Source: Tigheibacillus halophilus
Lineage (GTDB): Bacteria > Bacillota > Bacilli > Bacillales > Amphibacillaceae
Assembly (NCBI RefSeq): GCF_042683165.1
Contig: NZ_JBHUIZ010000005.1
Span: 124,001 to 188,000 of the forward strand
Direction of reading: 5' to 3'
DNA: 64,000 nucleotides
This document shows, piece after piece, positions 17,043 to 25,431 of this stretch; position 1 is the stretch's first letter; each line of letters starts with the position of its first letter. The position numbers and the translations under genes are program-made. The notes under the pieces are model-generated. The model was given only the letters and a program-made list of their open reading frames with translations, was not told where the DNA came from and ran no database searches.

Positions 17043-17660
17043 TTATATCATCGTTTTTCTGCGTGCCGGTATGATAATTGCCGGGCGGAAGGTTTGATAA
17101 GACATTTGTTCATCTAATCCGTGTAAAATGCTGGCAATCTGTTTTGCCATATCAACCACGATGGACAGACGCGTGTTTTGCAGGACAGCATGCTCCATGA
17201 ATCCGCCGACATTGACGACCCCGGTAATATGCAAATTACCAATCTCAGGAAGCGGCTTATTTAATGCGGCACCCGGTTTAATGGCTCCGGTTCCGGTAAT
17301 TAATTGGCCGATGGAATCCTTTTTGCCAAGACAAGCATCTACTGCGATCATATAGGGGTCACGGTGGAATTTTCGTATATCACTGAGCCGGTCATGCAAA
17401 TTTGTCGCATGGATGGGGTTATCAAGTGTACCATATACAGTCATATGTCTCATTTTCATCTCTGAAAGATAAGTGCCGACAAGTGGACCAAGTGCATCAC
17501 CGGTAGAACGGTCCGTTCCGATACAGGCGACGACGTAATCCTGTGGGGAAACAGGTGTCCAGGAAATAATTTTCTCCAGTATCGTTTCTCTTGCATGCGG
17601 GCTGTTATATAGTAATCGCAGACTATCTTGGTTATTTTTAAAACGGTTCATCAGATTCAT
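17043..17660 (-). CDS. yyaC: Putative spore protease YyaC (DUF1256)
   Basis: This 205-residue protein has the block CIGTDRSTGDALGPLVGTYL and the VYGTLDNPIHATNL and VDACLGKKDSIG motifs of the YyaC/DUF1256 family. The fold is related to the germination protease Gpr; the protein is made during sporulation in relatives and its substrate is unclear. ATG 17660 follows GGAGG. In B. subtilis yyaC lies at the same place between parB and ychF. Its presence supports a spore-forming host. Confidence 0.9.
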   Translation of the reverse strand: MNLMNRFKNNQDSLRLLYNSPHARETILEKIISWTPVSPQDYVVACIGTDRSTGDALGPLVGTYLSEMKMRHMTVYGTLDNPIHATNLHDRLSDIRKFHRDPYMIAVDACLGKKDSIGQLITGTGAIKPGAALNKPLPEIGNLHITGVVNVGGFMEHAVLQNTRLSIVVDMAKQIASILHGLDEQMSYQTFRPAIIIPARRKTMI

Positions 17661-17783
17661 AGCTTATCCTCCGCAATCATATTGATATTAGTATACGGAT
17701 TGCTGTTTCTTTTTATACATGGCAGCTCGACGGCAATCAAAAATTTATTGATGGGTTTCGAATACATTGCAGGAGGAAATGGA

Positions 17784-18806
17784 ATGCTGAGATCGGCTAT
17801 GAAATGGATGTTTTTGATCATCGGAACAACTATTGGTGCAGGATATGCTTCCGGAAGAGAGTTATGGGAGTTTTTCGGTCATGAAAGTGGACTGGCAATC
17901 GTTCTCTTCGTCATTTTTTTCTCTATTTCCATATATGCTATCATGCATGTAAGTTATCAATACCAGTCTACAGAATATCGGCCTGTCCTAAAGGAGATTG
18001 TAGGAAAAAAGCTTGCCGGTATATATGATGCCATGATCTTTATTTATCTCTATACTACAACAGTAGTGATGATTTCAGGCAGCGGTGCGACTGGACAAGC
18101 GTTTAATCTATCCTATTGGTGGGGTATAGGTATTATGGTCGTTGTGCTGATTGTTTTGTTTGCCAAAGGGATTGGCGGGCTGCTGGCAGTGAATGAACTC
18201 ATTTTACCGGTGCTCTTGATAGGACTTGTATTTGTATTGCTGCGTTTTACATTCGATCAGGATTTACAGTTATTTTCCCATTGGCATGAACAGCGCAACT
18301 GGATGGCTGCTTTCCCGTTCACAGCGTTGAATGTCCTGCCATTAATTGCTGTAGTTGGGGCGATCGGAAATAAAATCAGCTCTAAACAAGAAATTTGGAT
18401 TGCCAGTATCGGCAGTGGCGTAATTCTTGGAGTTGTATCGTATCTCTATAATAATAGTTTAATCCAGATTGCAGATGAACTGTTGGTGTATGAAATTCCT
18501 TTGTTTGCCATCTTGAAACATTACTCTTTCAAGATGCTTGTTTTCATGTCATTCATGTTGTGGTTTGCCATTTTTACCACCGCAGCAGCAGGGGTTCTCG
18601 GAATTGTAAGCCGTATAAAAAGTTATTTCAATCTGCCGCTTTGGCTATTGGTAACATTGCTGCTCATATCCATGCTTCCCTTGACACTGGTGGGGTTTTC
18701 CAGCTTGATCAGCTTCACTTATCCGTTATACGGCATATTGAATCTATATGTGCTGACACGTCTTTTACTCTTTCCGGTATGGCGCAGCAGCAAAAATGAA
18801 AAATGA
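17784..18806 (+). CDS. YkvI-family membrane transporter-like protein
   Basis: This 340-residue protein has about ten hydrophobic helices. It begins with GTTIGAGYASGRELWEFFG, the first-helix signature of the YkvI family, which is distantly related to sodium-coupled amino-acid symporters. The substrate is unknown. An in-frame ATG lies further upstream inside yyaC, but AGGAGGAAAT before ATG 17784 fixes the start. A second member of the family is encoded at 47065-48162. Confidence 0.85.
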   Translation: MLRSAMKWMFLIIGTTIGAGYASGRELWEFFGHESGLAIVLFVIFFSISIYAIMHVSYQYQSTEYRPVLKEIVGKKLAGIYDAMIFIYLYTTTVVMISGSGATGQAFNLSYWWGIGIMVVVLIVLFAKGIGGLLAVNELILPVLLIGLVFVLLRFTFDQDLQLFSHWHEQRNWMAAFPFTALNVLPLIAVVGAIGNKISSKQEIWIASIGSGVILGVVSYLYNNSLIQIADELLVYEIPLFAILKHYSFKMLVFMSFMLWFAIFTTAAAGVLGIVSRIKSYFNLPLWLLVTLLLISMLPLTLVGFSSLISFTYPLYGILNLYVLTRLLLFPVWRSSKNEK

Positions 18807-19037
18807 TGCCGTAAAAGAGTATCATAATACTTTATAGATATGAACGATTATATACCCGACCTTTACAAGAGAGCAACGTGTAAAGCAGGAGGATGCAGGG
18901 CCCGTAAATTCCTGATTTGTTCAATAATATATAATAGAGACGAGTGAAAAACCTTATTGAAAGAAGTTTCTCTTTATATCGTTTCGGGAATGTTGTAAAA
19001 TCTAAACAATAGTTGTTGGTGTACTGGAGGTTTTAGT

Positions 19038-19928
19038 TTGGAAAAGGAAGTAAATAAATTATGGGACTTTTTCGCAGCGCCTGAATTATGGATATCACTT
19101 GGTCGTGGCGCATTGAAAATCGTAATTATTATCGTCCTGGCATCTGTCGTTGTAAAAATAACTAAAAATGTTGTCGACAGGTCCTTTGGAAAGCGTCATA
19201 AAGCGATTGTGCGCATTTCAGAACGCCGGGAAGCGACAATGAAAAAATTAATCAAAAACGTTGTTGCATATGTCGTTTATTTCACAGCCATCCTCATGGT
19301 GTTACAAGTATTCACCATTAACATTGGCGCACTTTTAGCGGGTGCAGGTGTCGCTGGTCTGGCTATCGGGTTTGGTGCACAGAATCTTGTCCGTGATATC
19401 ATTTCCGGTTTCTTTATCATCTTTGAAGACCAATTTTCCGTTGGAGATTATGTGAATGTGTCCGGAGTGGAAGGCACTGTGGAAGAAATCGGATTACGGA
19501 CGACAAAAGTCCTTAGCTGGACAGGGGAAATCAACGTCATCCCGAATGGAAATATCACCCAGGTCATCAATTATTCCGTTCATAATGGACTGGCTGTAGT
19601 CGACATCAATGTACCGTACGAAGCCGATGTGTTTAAGGCAGAAAAAGTGATTGAGGAAATCGTTGCGTCATTGCCGGATAAATATGAGGAAATCATCAGT
19701 GTCCCAAGCATCATCGGTGTACAGACACTAGAGGACTCCTATTTTGTCATCCGCGTGACTGCGGAAACTTTGCCGGTCTATCAATGGGCTGGAGCACGTA
19801 TGATCCGCAAGGAAGTCAAGCAGGGCTTGTATAATGCGGGTATCGATATCCCTTCACCGCGTGTTGTTTTGTATTCCAGGGAAGCTGATGGCGTAGGGAT
19901 GATCAATAAACACGAAAGGGATCGTTAA
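19038..19928 (+). CDS. Small-conductance mechanosensitive channel MscS family
   Basis: This 296-residue protein has three N-terminal membrane helices. The pore helix is GALLAGAGVAGLAIGFGAQNLVRD, rich in the Gly/Ala packing typical of MscS TM3. The cytoplasmic beta domain (EDQFSVGDYVNVSGVEGTVEEI) and mixed C-terminal domain follow. Such channels release solutes on hypo-osmotic shock. The TTG start at 19038 is supported by GGAGG seven bases upstream. It is followed after 18 bases by the DUF951 gene. Confidence 0.93.
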   Translation: MEKEVNKLWDFFAAPELWISLGRGALKIVIIIVLASVVVKITKNVVDRSFGKRHKAIVRISERREATMKKLIKNVVAYVVYFTAILMVLQVFTINIGALLAGAGVAGLAIGFGAQNLVRDIISGFFIIFEDQFSVGDYVNVSGVEGTVEEIGLRTTKVLSWTGEINVIPNGNITQVINYSVHNGLAVVDINVPYEADVFKAEKVIEEIVASLPDKYEEIISVPSIIGVQTLEDSYFVIRVTAETLPVYQWAGARMIRKEVKQGLYNAGIDIPSPRVVLYSREADGVGMINKHERDR

Positions 19929-19946
19929 GGTAAAGGAGAAGCGAAT

Positions 19947-20129
19947 ATGGCAGACAAGGAATTTGCATTAAATGACGAGGTGCAAATGAAAAAACCTCAT
20001 CCTTGTGGTGAAAACCGCTGGAAAATCATCCGTATGGGAATGGATATACGTATTAAATGTCTCGGGTGCGGACACAGTGTTATGCTGCCGCGCAGGGAAT
20101 TCACCAAGAAACTGAAGAAAGTTTATTAA
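19947..20129 (+). CDS. DUF951 family small protein
   Basis: This 60-residue protein matches DUF951 (B. subtilis YyzM): VQMKKPHPCGENRW, then IKCLGCGHSVMLPRREF. Cysteines 20, 38 and 41 suggest a small zinc-binding or nucleic-acid-binding fold, an inference from the CxxC pattern. AAAGGAG precedes ATG 19947. It forms an operon with mscS, the common arrangement before ychF. Confidence 0.9.
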   Translation: MADKEFALNDEVQMKKPHPCGENRWKIIRMGMDIRIKCLGCGHSVMLPRREFTKKLKKVY

Positions 20130-20250
20130 GCATTATCACAATCAATGCACACTTTTGTAAAAATAGTATAAATGGACTATTGTTTTAAAAAATGATATGA
20201 TTATGATGCAAGTATAGAGAAATAGACAATGTAATAGGGTAAACATGAAA

Positions 20251-20278
20251 AATAGGCGCTGATTCAGTGCCTATTTTT
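20251..20278 (+). terminator. Terminator after the DUF951 gene
   Basis: AATAGGC and GCCTATT pair, with an inner CTGatTCAG extension, followed by a T-run. Confidence 0.8.
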
Positions 20279-20291
20279 CGTTTTTCGTTAC

Positions 20292-20320
20292 TTGTCTTAT
20301 GTTTTCGTTAACTCTATAAT
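20292..20320 (+). promoter_or_regulatory. Promoter for ychF
   Basis: TTGTCT (20292-20297) and TATAAT (20315-20320) are separated by exactly 17 bases and lie about 58 bases upstream of ychF. Confidence 0.75.
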
Positions 20321-20377
20321 GATGTTAGTGACACAGAGCTCATATGAGTGGCAACCCTTAAGGAGTGAAAAAATCAC

Positions 20378-21478
20378 ATGTCTTTGACAGCAGGAATAGT
20401 TGGACTTCCCAATGTGGGGAAATCCACGCTTTTCAATGCGATTACCCAGGCTGGTGCTGAATCAGCAAACTACCCATTTTGTACAATTGACCCGAATGTG
20501 GGTATTGTGGAAGTACCTGATGATCGCTTAGATAAATTAACTGAATTGGTTCATCCGAAAAAAACGATACCAACAGCGTTCGAGTTCACTGATATCGCCG
20601 GTATTGTTAAAGGTGCCAGCAAAGGTGAGGGGCTAGGCAACCAATTTTTGTCCCATATCCGCCAAGTTGACGCTATTTGTCAAGTTGTGCGCTGTTTTTC
20701 AGATGAGAATATTACCCACGTTTCCGGAAAAATCGATCCGGTCGATGATATTGAAATTATTAATCTGGAACTGATTTTGGCAGATCTGGAAACGATCAAT
20801 AAACGAATTCAACGTGTGGAAAAGCTTGCCAGACAGAAGGATAAAGAAGCTGTCGCAGAATTTACCGTGCTGGAAAAACTGAAGGATGCGCTGGAAGCCG
20901 AAAAACCGGCGCGTGCAGTTGAATTTTCCGAAGAACAGAGAAAGATCGTGAAGGGATTGCATTTGCTGACTGCCAAACCGATGCTTTATGTGGCTAATGT
21001 CAGTGAAGATGAAATTGCAGATCCAGAGACTAATGACAATGTAAAGAAAGTACAGGCATATGCAGCCGGGGAAAATTCTGAAGTTATTGTCATCTGTGCT
21101 AAAATCGAAGCAGAAATTGCTGAACTTGATGCGGAAGAGAAAGAAATGTTCTTGGAAGAGCTTGGTATCGCAGAGTCTGGACTCGATCAACTGATTAAAG
21201 CATCTTATCATCTTCTTGGTCTTGCTACTTATTTCACAGCAGGAGAACAAGAAGTACGTGCATGGACGTTTAAAAAAGGCATTAAGGCACCACAGGCAGC
21301 AGGTATCATCCATACAGACTTCGAACGGGGATTCATCCGTGCGGAGACAGTTTCCTATGAGGATCTTATCGAGGCAGGATCGATGATGCATGCCAGAGAA
21401 AAAGGCAAAGTAAGATTGGAAGGAAAAGAGTATATCGTTCAAGATGGCGATGTCATGCATTTCCGTTTTAATGTTTAA
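20378..21478 (+). CDS. ychF: Redox-regulated ATPase YchF (Obg-like)
   Basis: This 366-residue TRAFAC P-loop protein prefers ATP over GTP and binds ribosomes. It begins with the G1 motif GLPNVGKSTLFNA, then DIAGIVKGASKGEGLGN, a coiled-coil insertion around 130-200 and the C-terminal TGS-like domain ending GDVMHFRFNV. It lies upstream of rpsF as in B. subtilis (yyaF). A long open frame on the opposite strand is a shadow. Confidence 0.97.
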   Translation: MSLTAGIVGLPNVGKSTLFNAITQAGAESANYPFCTIDPNVGIVEVPDDRLDKLTELVHPKKTIPTAFEFTDIAGIVKGASKGEGLGNQFLSHIRQVDAICQVVRCFSDENITHVSGKIDPVDDIEIINLELILADLETINKRIQRVEKLARQKDKEAVAEFTVLEKLKDALEAEKPARAVEFSEEQRKIVKGLHLLTAKPMLYVANVSEDEIADPETNDNVKKVQAYAAGENSEVIVICAKIEAEIAELDAEEKEMFLEELGIAESGLDQLIKASYHLLGLATYFTAGEQEVRAWTFKKGIKAPQAAGIIHTDFERGFIRAETVSYEDLIEAGSMMHAREKGKVRLEGKEYIVQDGDVMHFRFNV

Positions 21479-21565
21479 GAAGGATGCCAGAGAGATAACT
21501 GGCGGCTAGCATAACCGCAAGTTAATTAAAAATCACGTAAAGTAGACAGGATCCCTTTAAACAAC

Positions 21566-21594
21566 TTGTCATCCAGTAAATTATTTGCTATAAT
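21566..21594 (+). promoter_or_regulatory. Promoter of the rpsF-ssb-rpsR operon
   Basis: TTGTCA (21566-21571) and a perfect TATAAT (21589-21594) are separated by 17 bases. Transcription should start near 21601, giving a leader of about 75 bases. Confidence 0.85.
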
Positions 21595-21604
21595 ATACTA
21601 TCGT

Positions 21605-21665
21605 GAGTAATGAAACTAAATTACTCCTTGCTCTTATGAAACATAAGGGCCGCTAAGACCAGAAG
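21605..21665 (+). ncRNA. Candidate S6:S18-binding mRNA leader
   Basis: The rpsF leader contains a perfect seven-pair hairpin (GAGTAAT with ATTACTC). A second element follows in which CTTATG pairs with CATAAG around AAA, and an outer CTT/AAG stem encloses GGCCGC with a CCG at 21650-21652. A stem with a bulged CCG before rpsF is the hallmark of the S6:S18 autoregulatory RNA. Identification rests on position and this pattern only. Confidence 0.6.
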
Positions 21666-21677
21666 GAGGTGCTACGG

Positions 21678-21968
21678 ATGAGAAAATATGAAATCATGTA
21701 CATCATCCGCCCAGACATGGAGGAAGAAGCGCAGACAAGCTTGATGGAGCGTTTCAACAAAATCCTGACTGATAATGGGGCGGAGATTGAAAAAGTTGAT
21801 GATAAAGGCAAGCGTCGTCTTGCATATGAAATCAACAAATACCGTGATGGACATTATGTTGTTATCAATTTCAGCGGTGATGAAGCAGCTGTCAACGAAT
21901 TTGACCGCCAGGCTAAATTCTCTGAAGACATCATTCGCCATATTGCGGTACGTGATGATGAACAATAA
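21678..21968 (+). CDS. rpsF: 30S ribosomal protein S6
   Basis: This 96-residue small-subunit protein begins MRKYEIMYIIRPDMEEE and has the GKRRLAYEINKYRDGHYV core. It forms a heterodimer with S18. The strong AGAAGGAGGT site places the start at ATG 21678 rather than three codons upstream. First gene of the S6-SSB-S18 operon. Confidence 0.97.
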   Translation: MRKYEIMYIIRPDMEEEAQTSLMERFNKILTDNGAEIEKVDDKGKRRLAYEINKYRDGHYVVINFSGDEAAVNEFDRQAKFSEDIIRHIAVRDDEQ

Positions 21969-21983
21969 TAAGGGGTGGTTCTG

Positions 21984-22490
21984 ATGTTAAATCGTGTCGT
22001 ACTTGTCGGCAGGTTGACAAAGGATCCTGATCTGCGTTATACACCAAGCGGTGTCGCTGTTGCTAATTTCACGGTTGCATGTAATAGACCTTTTACCAAT
22101 CAGCAGGGAAATCGGGAAGCTGATTTCATCAATTGCGTCATTTGGCGCAGACCAGCTGAAAACCTTGCCAACTATATGAAAAAAGGCGGTTTAATCGGCG
22201 TAGACGGCCGTATTCAAACACGTAATTTTGATGGGCAAGACGGCAAAAGAGTCTATGTGACTGAAGTCGTTGCAGACAGTGTGCAGTTTTTGGAAAGTAA
22301 GGGAGCTGGGCAATCACAAGGCGGTCCGCAGGGCGGCTTTGGAAATGATTTCGGCTCAAACTCAAACTATGATCAAAATCGCAATCAGAACAATCAAATG
22401 AACCCGAATCGAAATCAGAGTCCGATGGATGATCCATTCAAGGATAGTGGAGAGCCAATTGATATTTCAGACGATGATTTACCGTTTTAG
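21984..22490 (+). CDS. ssbA: Single-stranded DNA-binding protein SsbA
   Basis: This 168-residue essential SSB has an N-terminal OB fold (MLNRVVLVGRLTKDPDLRYT through about residue 105), a disordered Gln/Asn/Gly-rich linker and the acidic protein-docking tip DISDDDLPF. It coats single-stranded DNA and recruits repair and replication partners. ATG 21984 after AGGGGTGG matches the family start; a GTG nine bases upstream is in frame but unlikely. Confidence 0.97.
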   Translation: MLNRVVLVGRLTKDPDLRYTPSGVAVANFTVACNRPFTNQQGNREADFINCVIWRRPAENLANYMKKGGLIGVDGRIQTRNFDGQDGKRVYVTEVVADSVQFLESKGAGQSQGGPQGGFGNDFGSNSNYDQNRNQNNQMNPNRNQSPMDDPFKDSGEPIDISDDDLPF

Positions 22491-22627
22491 AATAAAGGCA
22501 TAGGCGCCCAATACCAGCATACCCCATATCGGGTCAAAGTGTGCGAAGTGGCGGGCTCAGAAGCCTGAATATAGCTGTTGCTGCGGAGGCAGGCAACTTA
22601 AATCAAAATGGAAATGGAGGGATACAC

Positions 22628-22858
22628 ATGGCTCGTCGCGGTGGACGTGCAAAACGTCGTAAGGTATGCTATTTCACTGCAAATGGCATCACTCATATTG
22701 ATTATAAAGATGTTGAATTGCTGAAGCGTTTCGTATCCGATCGTGGAAAGATTCTTCCTCGTCGTGTAACAGGAACTTCAGCAAAATATCAGCGTAAATT
22801 GACTAGAGCAATCAAACGCGCACGCCAAATGGCTTTGCTGCCGTTTGTCGCTGAATAA
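22628..22858 (+). CDS. rpsR: 30S ribosomal protein S18
   Basis: This 76-residue protein begins ARRGGRAKRRKVCYFTANGI and contains RRVTGTSAKYQRKLTRAIKRAR. It binds 16S rRNA as a partner of S6. A GGAGGG site precedes ATG 22628. The frame is open further upstream, but that part reads as untranslated spacer. Confidence 0.97.
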   Translation: MARRGGRAKRRKVCYFTANGITHIDYKDVELLKRFVSDRGKILPRRVTGTSAKYQRKLTRAIKRARQMALLPFVAE

Positions 22859-22870
22859 GGCATACAGATA

Positions 22871-22927
22871 ATACCGGCTATGCTTCAGTTCATCTGGAAG
22901 ATGATCTGGGGCATAACCGGTATTTTG
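22871..22927 (+). terminator. Terminator after rpsR
   Basis: ATACCGGCTATGC pairs with GCATAACCGGTAT and is followed by a short T-run, closing the ribosomal operon. Confidence 0.8.
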
Positions 22928-22977
22928 TATTCATGGACAAGAAGTATAGCATACACTCCTTCCCTCCTACTCGAAAT

Positions 22978-23022
22978 AAAACGAGACATAGCCCCTGGCG
23001 CAGGGTATATGCCTCGTTTTTT
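22978..23022. terminator. Second, probably bidirectional hairpin
   Basis: An interrupted stem starts AAACGAG and ends CTCGTTTTTT, with A residues on the other flank. It could end transcription from either side, including any read-through from modC, which converges with rpsR. Confidence 0.65.
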
Positions 23023-23102
23023 CAGAAGCCGAAGGGATCGGCTTAAACAGTATTTTCTATCCCACGAACTGCAGCTAAGTGTATAGACAGTGAACATGCG
23101 TA

Positions 23103-23717
23103 TTATGTGAACCTTCCCTCCTGCATGTACAGGATCCGGTCCCCAAGCTTTTCGGCTTCTTGATGACTATGAGTCACCATGATAATTGGTATATGCCATA
23201 GCCGATGCAGCCGGATCAGTTCAGCATGGCTTTTCTGTTTTGTTTCATCATCCAGTGCCGAAAATGGCTCGTCCAGCAAAAGCAGTTTTGGTTCAGTTGC
23301 AAGGGCACGGGCGAGAGCGACACGCTGTTTTTCCCCGCCAGAGATTTCTCCAGGATAATGGTCTTGCAGATGACGTATATGTAACTCTGCCATCAGTTGA
23401 TCCGCTAACGTTTGTTTCTTCATACCATAAGCTATATTTTTCCTTACAGTCATGTGTGGGAATAACGCATAATCCTGGAATAAATAGCCGATATGACGAT
23501 ACTGGGGAGCGATATTCACTTTTTTGGAGGTGAACAAATCCATGCCATTCAAGGAGATGTGTCCATCATCTGGTTTGGACAGCCCGGCAAGACAGTTTAG
23601 AATTGTCGTTTTACCTGAACCGGAGGGACCGAACAGTACCACTATCTCGTCTCTGACAGTAAAATTGACATCCAGCTTAAAATGAGAAAGCTGTTTTCGT
23701 ATGTTTGCACCAAGCAA
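23103..23717 (-). CDS. modC: Molybdate ABC transporter, ATP-binding protein
   Basis: This ATPase powers the modAB importer. It shows Walker A GPSGSGKTT, the Q-loop FQDYALFP, signature ISGGEKQR, Walker B LLLLDEPFSALDD and the H-loop THSHQEA. At about 205 residues it lacks the C-terminal molybdate-binding TOBE domain of long ModC proteins. The frame opens with GTG at 23768, but a TTG at 23717 behind GAGGGG fits the usual N-terminus (ANIRKQLSHFKLDVNF) better. Last gene of modABC. Confidence 0.85.
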   Translation of the reverse strand: MLGANIRKQLSHFKLDVNFTVRDEIVVLFGPSGSGKTTILNCLAGLSKPDDGHISLNGMDLFTSKKVNIAPQYRHIGYLFQDYALFPHMTVRKNIAYGMKKQTLADQLMAELHIRHLQDHYPGEISGGEKQRVALARALATEPKLLLLDEPFSALDDETKQKSHAELIRLHRLWHIPIIMVTHSHQEAEKLGDRILYMQEGRFT

Positions 23718-23809
23718 GTGCACACCCCTCTCTTTATCGCAAGTGGGCTTGCCCCATTGCTTTATCACTGTATTACATTAATGCATTATCATGGTGGGGC
23801 CCCGCTGTT

Positions 23810-24526
23810 CTATCGTTTCTTCCATTTATCTGGGCGAGGACCTGCTCCTCTATGGTGACGCATCAGGCTGCGGCGTGACCACCAGTTGAGCCAAAGGATG
23901 GCGGAGAATCCAAGGGCGATGATAATGACGACCCAGAATGTGGCCATTTGCATATCGCCGGATTCAACGGCGAAATAAATAGCGAGCGGGATAGTGTCCG
24001 TAACATTCGGGATATAGCCGGCAAGCATCAGGGTTGCACCAAATTCCCCCAATGCTCTGGCAAACGTCAAGACAAGTCCTGCTAAAAGCCCGGGCCATGC
24101 CAACGGGAAAGAAATCGTCCAGAATACTCTCCATTTGGAAGCTCCCATTGTATAAGCTGCTGATTCCACATTTGCGTCAAATTTTTCAAATGCCGCTGCA
24201 GCACTCTGATACATCAGTGGAAAGGCAACAACAATTGCTGCGATCAACACAGCCCACCAGGAAAAAACTATTTGAAAATCAAACCATTGCAACAATAGTT
24301 TGCCGATAGGGCCGTTCTTGCCAAAAAAATACAGAAGCGCAAAGCCGACAACTGTGGGCGGCAGCACGAGTGGCAGCATAATGATGGCTTCTATAATACC
24401 TTTTCCGAAAAAAGAATTTCTTGCTAAAAGCCGTGCCAGAAAAACGCCAATGATGAAAACAATTACTGTGGCAATTCCAGCTGTCTCAAATGATAACCAT
24501 AAAGGATGCCAATTGATCTCATTCAT
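23810..24526 (-). CDS. modB: Molybdate ABC transporter permease
   Basis: This 238-residue inner-membrane permease has five to six helices. The EAA loop that docks the ATPase is visible as ESAAYTMGASKWRVFWTISFPLAWPG, and the FARALGEFGATLMLAG block is typical of ModB. It lies 15 bases after modA. Confidence 0.95.
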   Translation of the reverse strand: MNEINWHPLWLSFETAGIATVIVFIIGVFLARLLARNSFFGKGIIEAIIMLPLVLPPTVVGFALLYFFGKNGPIGKLLLQWFDFQIVFSWWAVLIAAIVVAFPLMYQSAAAAFEKFDANVESAAYTMGASKWRVFWTISFPLAWPGLLAGLVLTFARALGEFGATLMLAGYIPNVTDTIPLAIYFAVESGDMQMATFWVVIIIALGFSAILWLNWWSRRSLMRHHRGAGPRPDKWKKR

Positions 24527-24541
24527 GTGGACTCACCTTAC

Positions 24542-25336
24542 TCATTTTTGAAAACCATACGCTTCCAGAATTTTTTGTGCCTCATCTGACTGCAAGTATG
24601 TCATGAATTCTTTTGCTTCTTTCTTATGCTTTGACTCAGATGTCACCGCCCCTGGATAAATGATTGGATCGTGCAAATCCTGGTCTGCTGTTGCAAGAAT
24701 CTTAATTTTATCGGAAATTTTTGCGTCACTTTCATATACAAATCCGATGTCTGTGTTTCCGGTTTCTACATAAGAAAGAACTTGGCGAACATCTTTGGCC
24801 TGGACTACTTTTGGGGATAATGTATCCCAAAGATGCGAGTTTTCCAATGTTTGTTTGGTATATTTCCCGGCAGGTACGCTTTCCGGGTTTCCAATGGCGA
24901 CCTGATCGATTTTTTTCGGATCGATATCTGCTATGGATGATATGTCGTAATCACTATCTTTGCCGGTAATCATCACGATCCGGTTGCCTGTGATGTCTTT
25001 ACGCGTATCGGAAATGATATCCTGGTCTTTTTCCAGGGTATCCATCCAATCCTCGTTTGCAGAAATAAATATATCTGCTGGGGCCCCCTGCTGTATTTGC
25101 TGGGCAAGGGTTCCTGAGCCCGCCAGATTAAATTTCAAGTCTACTGCATGATCCTTTTCATACTGTTTTTTCATCTTCTCCAATGCATCTGTCAAGCTGA
25201 CTGCTGCTGATACAGTGAGAGGAACTTTTTCATTATTGCTGCTACTGGTTTCAGTTGAAGTATTGTCTTTATTACTACTACAACCGGAAACAATTAATGG
25301 TACAATAAGCAGTAATAATAATATGAGTCTTTTCAT
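24542..25336 (-). CDS. modA: Molybdate-binding lipoprotein ModA
   Basis: This 264-residue solute-binding lipoprotein has a lipobox ending VSGC near residue 19, then a Ser/Asn linker. The ModA signatures LTVSAAVSLTDALEKM, FNLAGSGTLAQQIQQGAPADIFISAN and TGNTDIGFVYESDA follow; the Ser/Ala oxyanion-binding motifs favour molybdate or tungstate. First gene of modABC, divergent from its likely regulator across a palindromic operator. Confidence 0.95.
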   Translation of the reverse strand: MKRLILLLLLIVPLIVSGCSSNKDNTSTETSSSNNEKVPLTVSAAVSLTDALEKMKKQYEKDHAVDLKFNLAGSGTLAQQIQQGAPADIFISANEDWMDTLEKDQDIISDTRKDITGNRIVMITGKDSDYDISSIADIDPKKIDQVAIGNPESVPAGKYTKQTLENSHLWDTLSPKVVQAKDVRQVLSYVETGNTDIGFVYESDAKISDKIKILATADQDLHDPIIYPGAVTSESKHKKEAKEFMTYLQSDEAQKILEAYGFQK

Positions 25337-25368
25337 ATGTATAACCCCTTTACAATAAGTTATATTTA

Positions 25369-25396
25369 ATTATATCTAATTATAACTAAATATAAC
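25369..25396. promoter_or_regulatory. Operator between modA and the divergent regulator gene
   Basis: GTTATATTTA (25369-25378) and its exact complement TAAATATAAC (25387-25396) form an inverted repeat. A further TATAAC lies in the spacer. The site is placed to control both divergent genes. That the regulator binds it is inferred. Confidence 0.65.
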
Positions 25397-25431
25397 TAGT
25401 TATCAAGTAATACTGAAAATGAGGTGAAAAA

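Noticed and set aside
20699..21460. 253-codon open frame on the minus strand opposite ychF
   Set aside because: It is an antisense shadow of a highly conserved gene; the translation is Phe/Cys/His-rich and has no ribosome-binding site.
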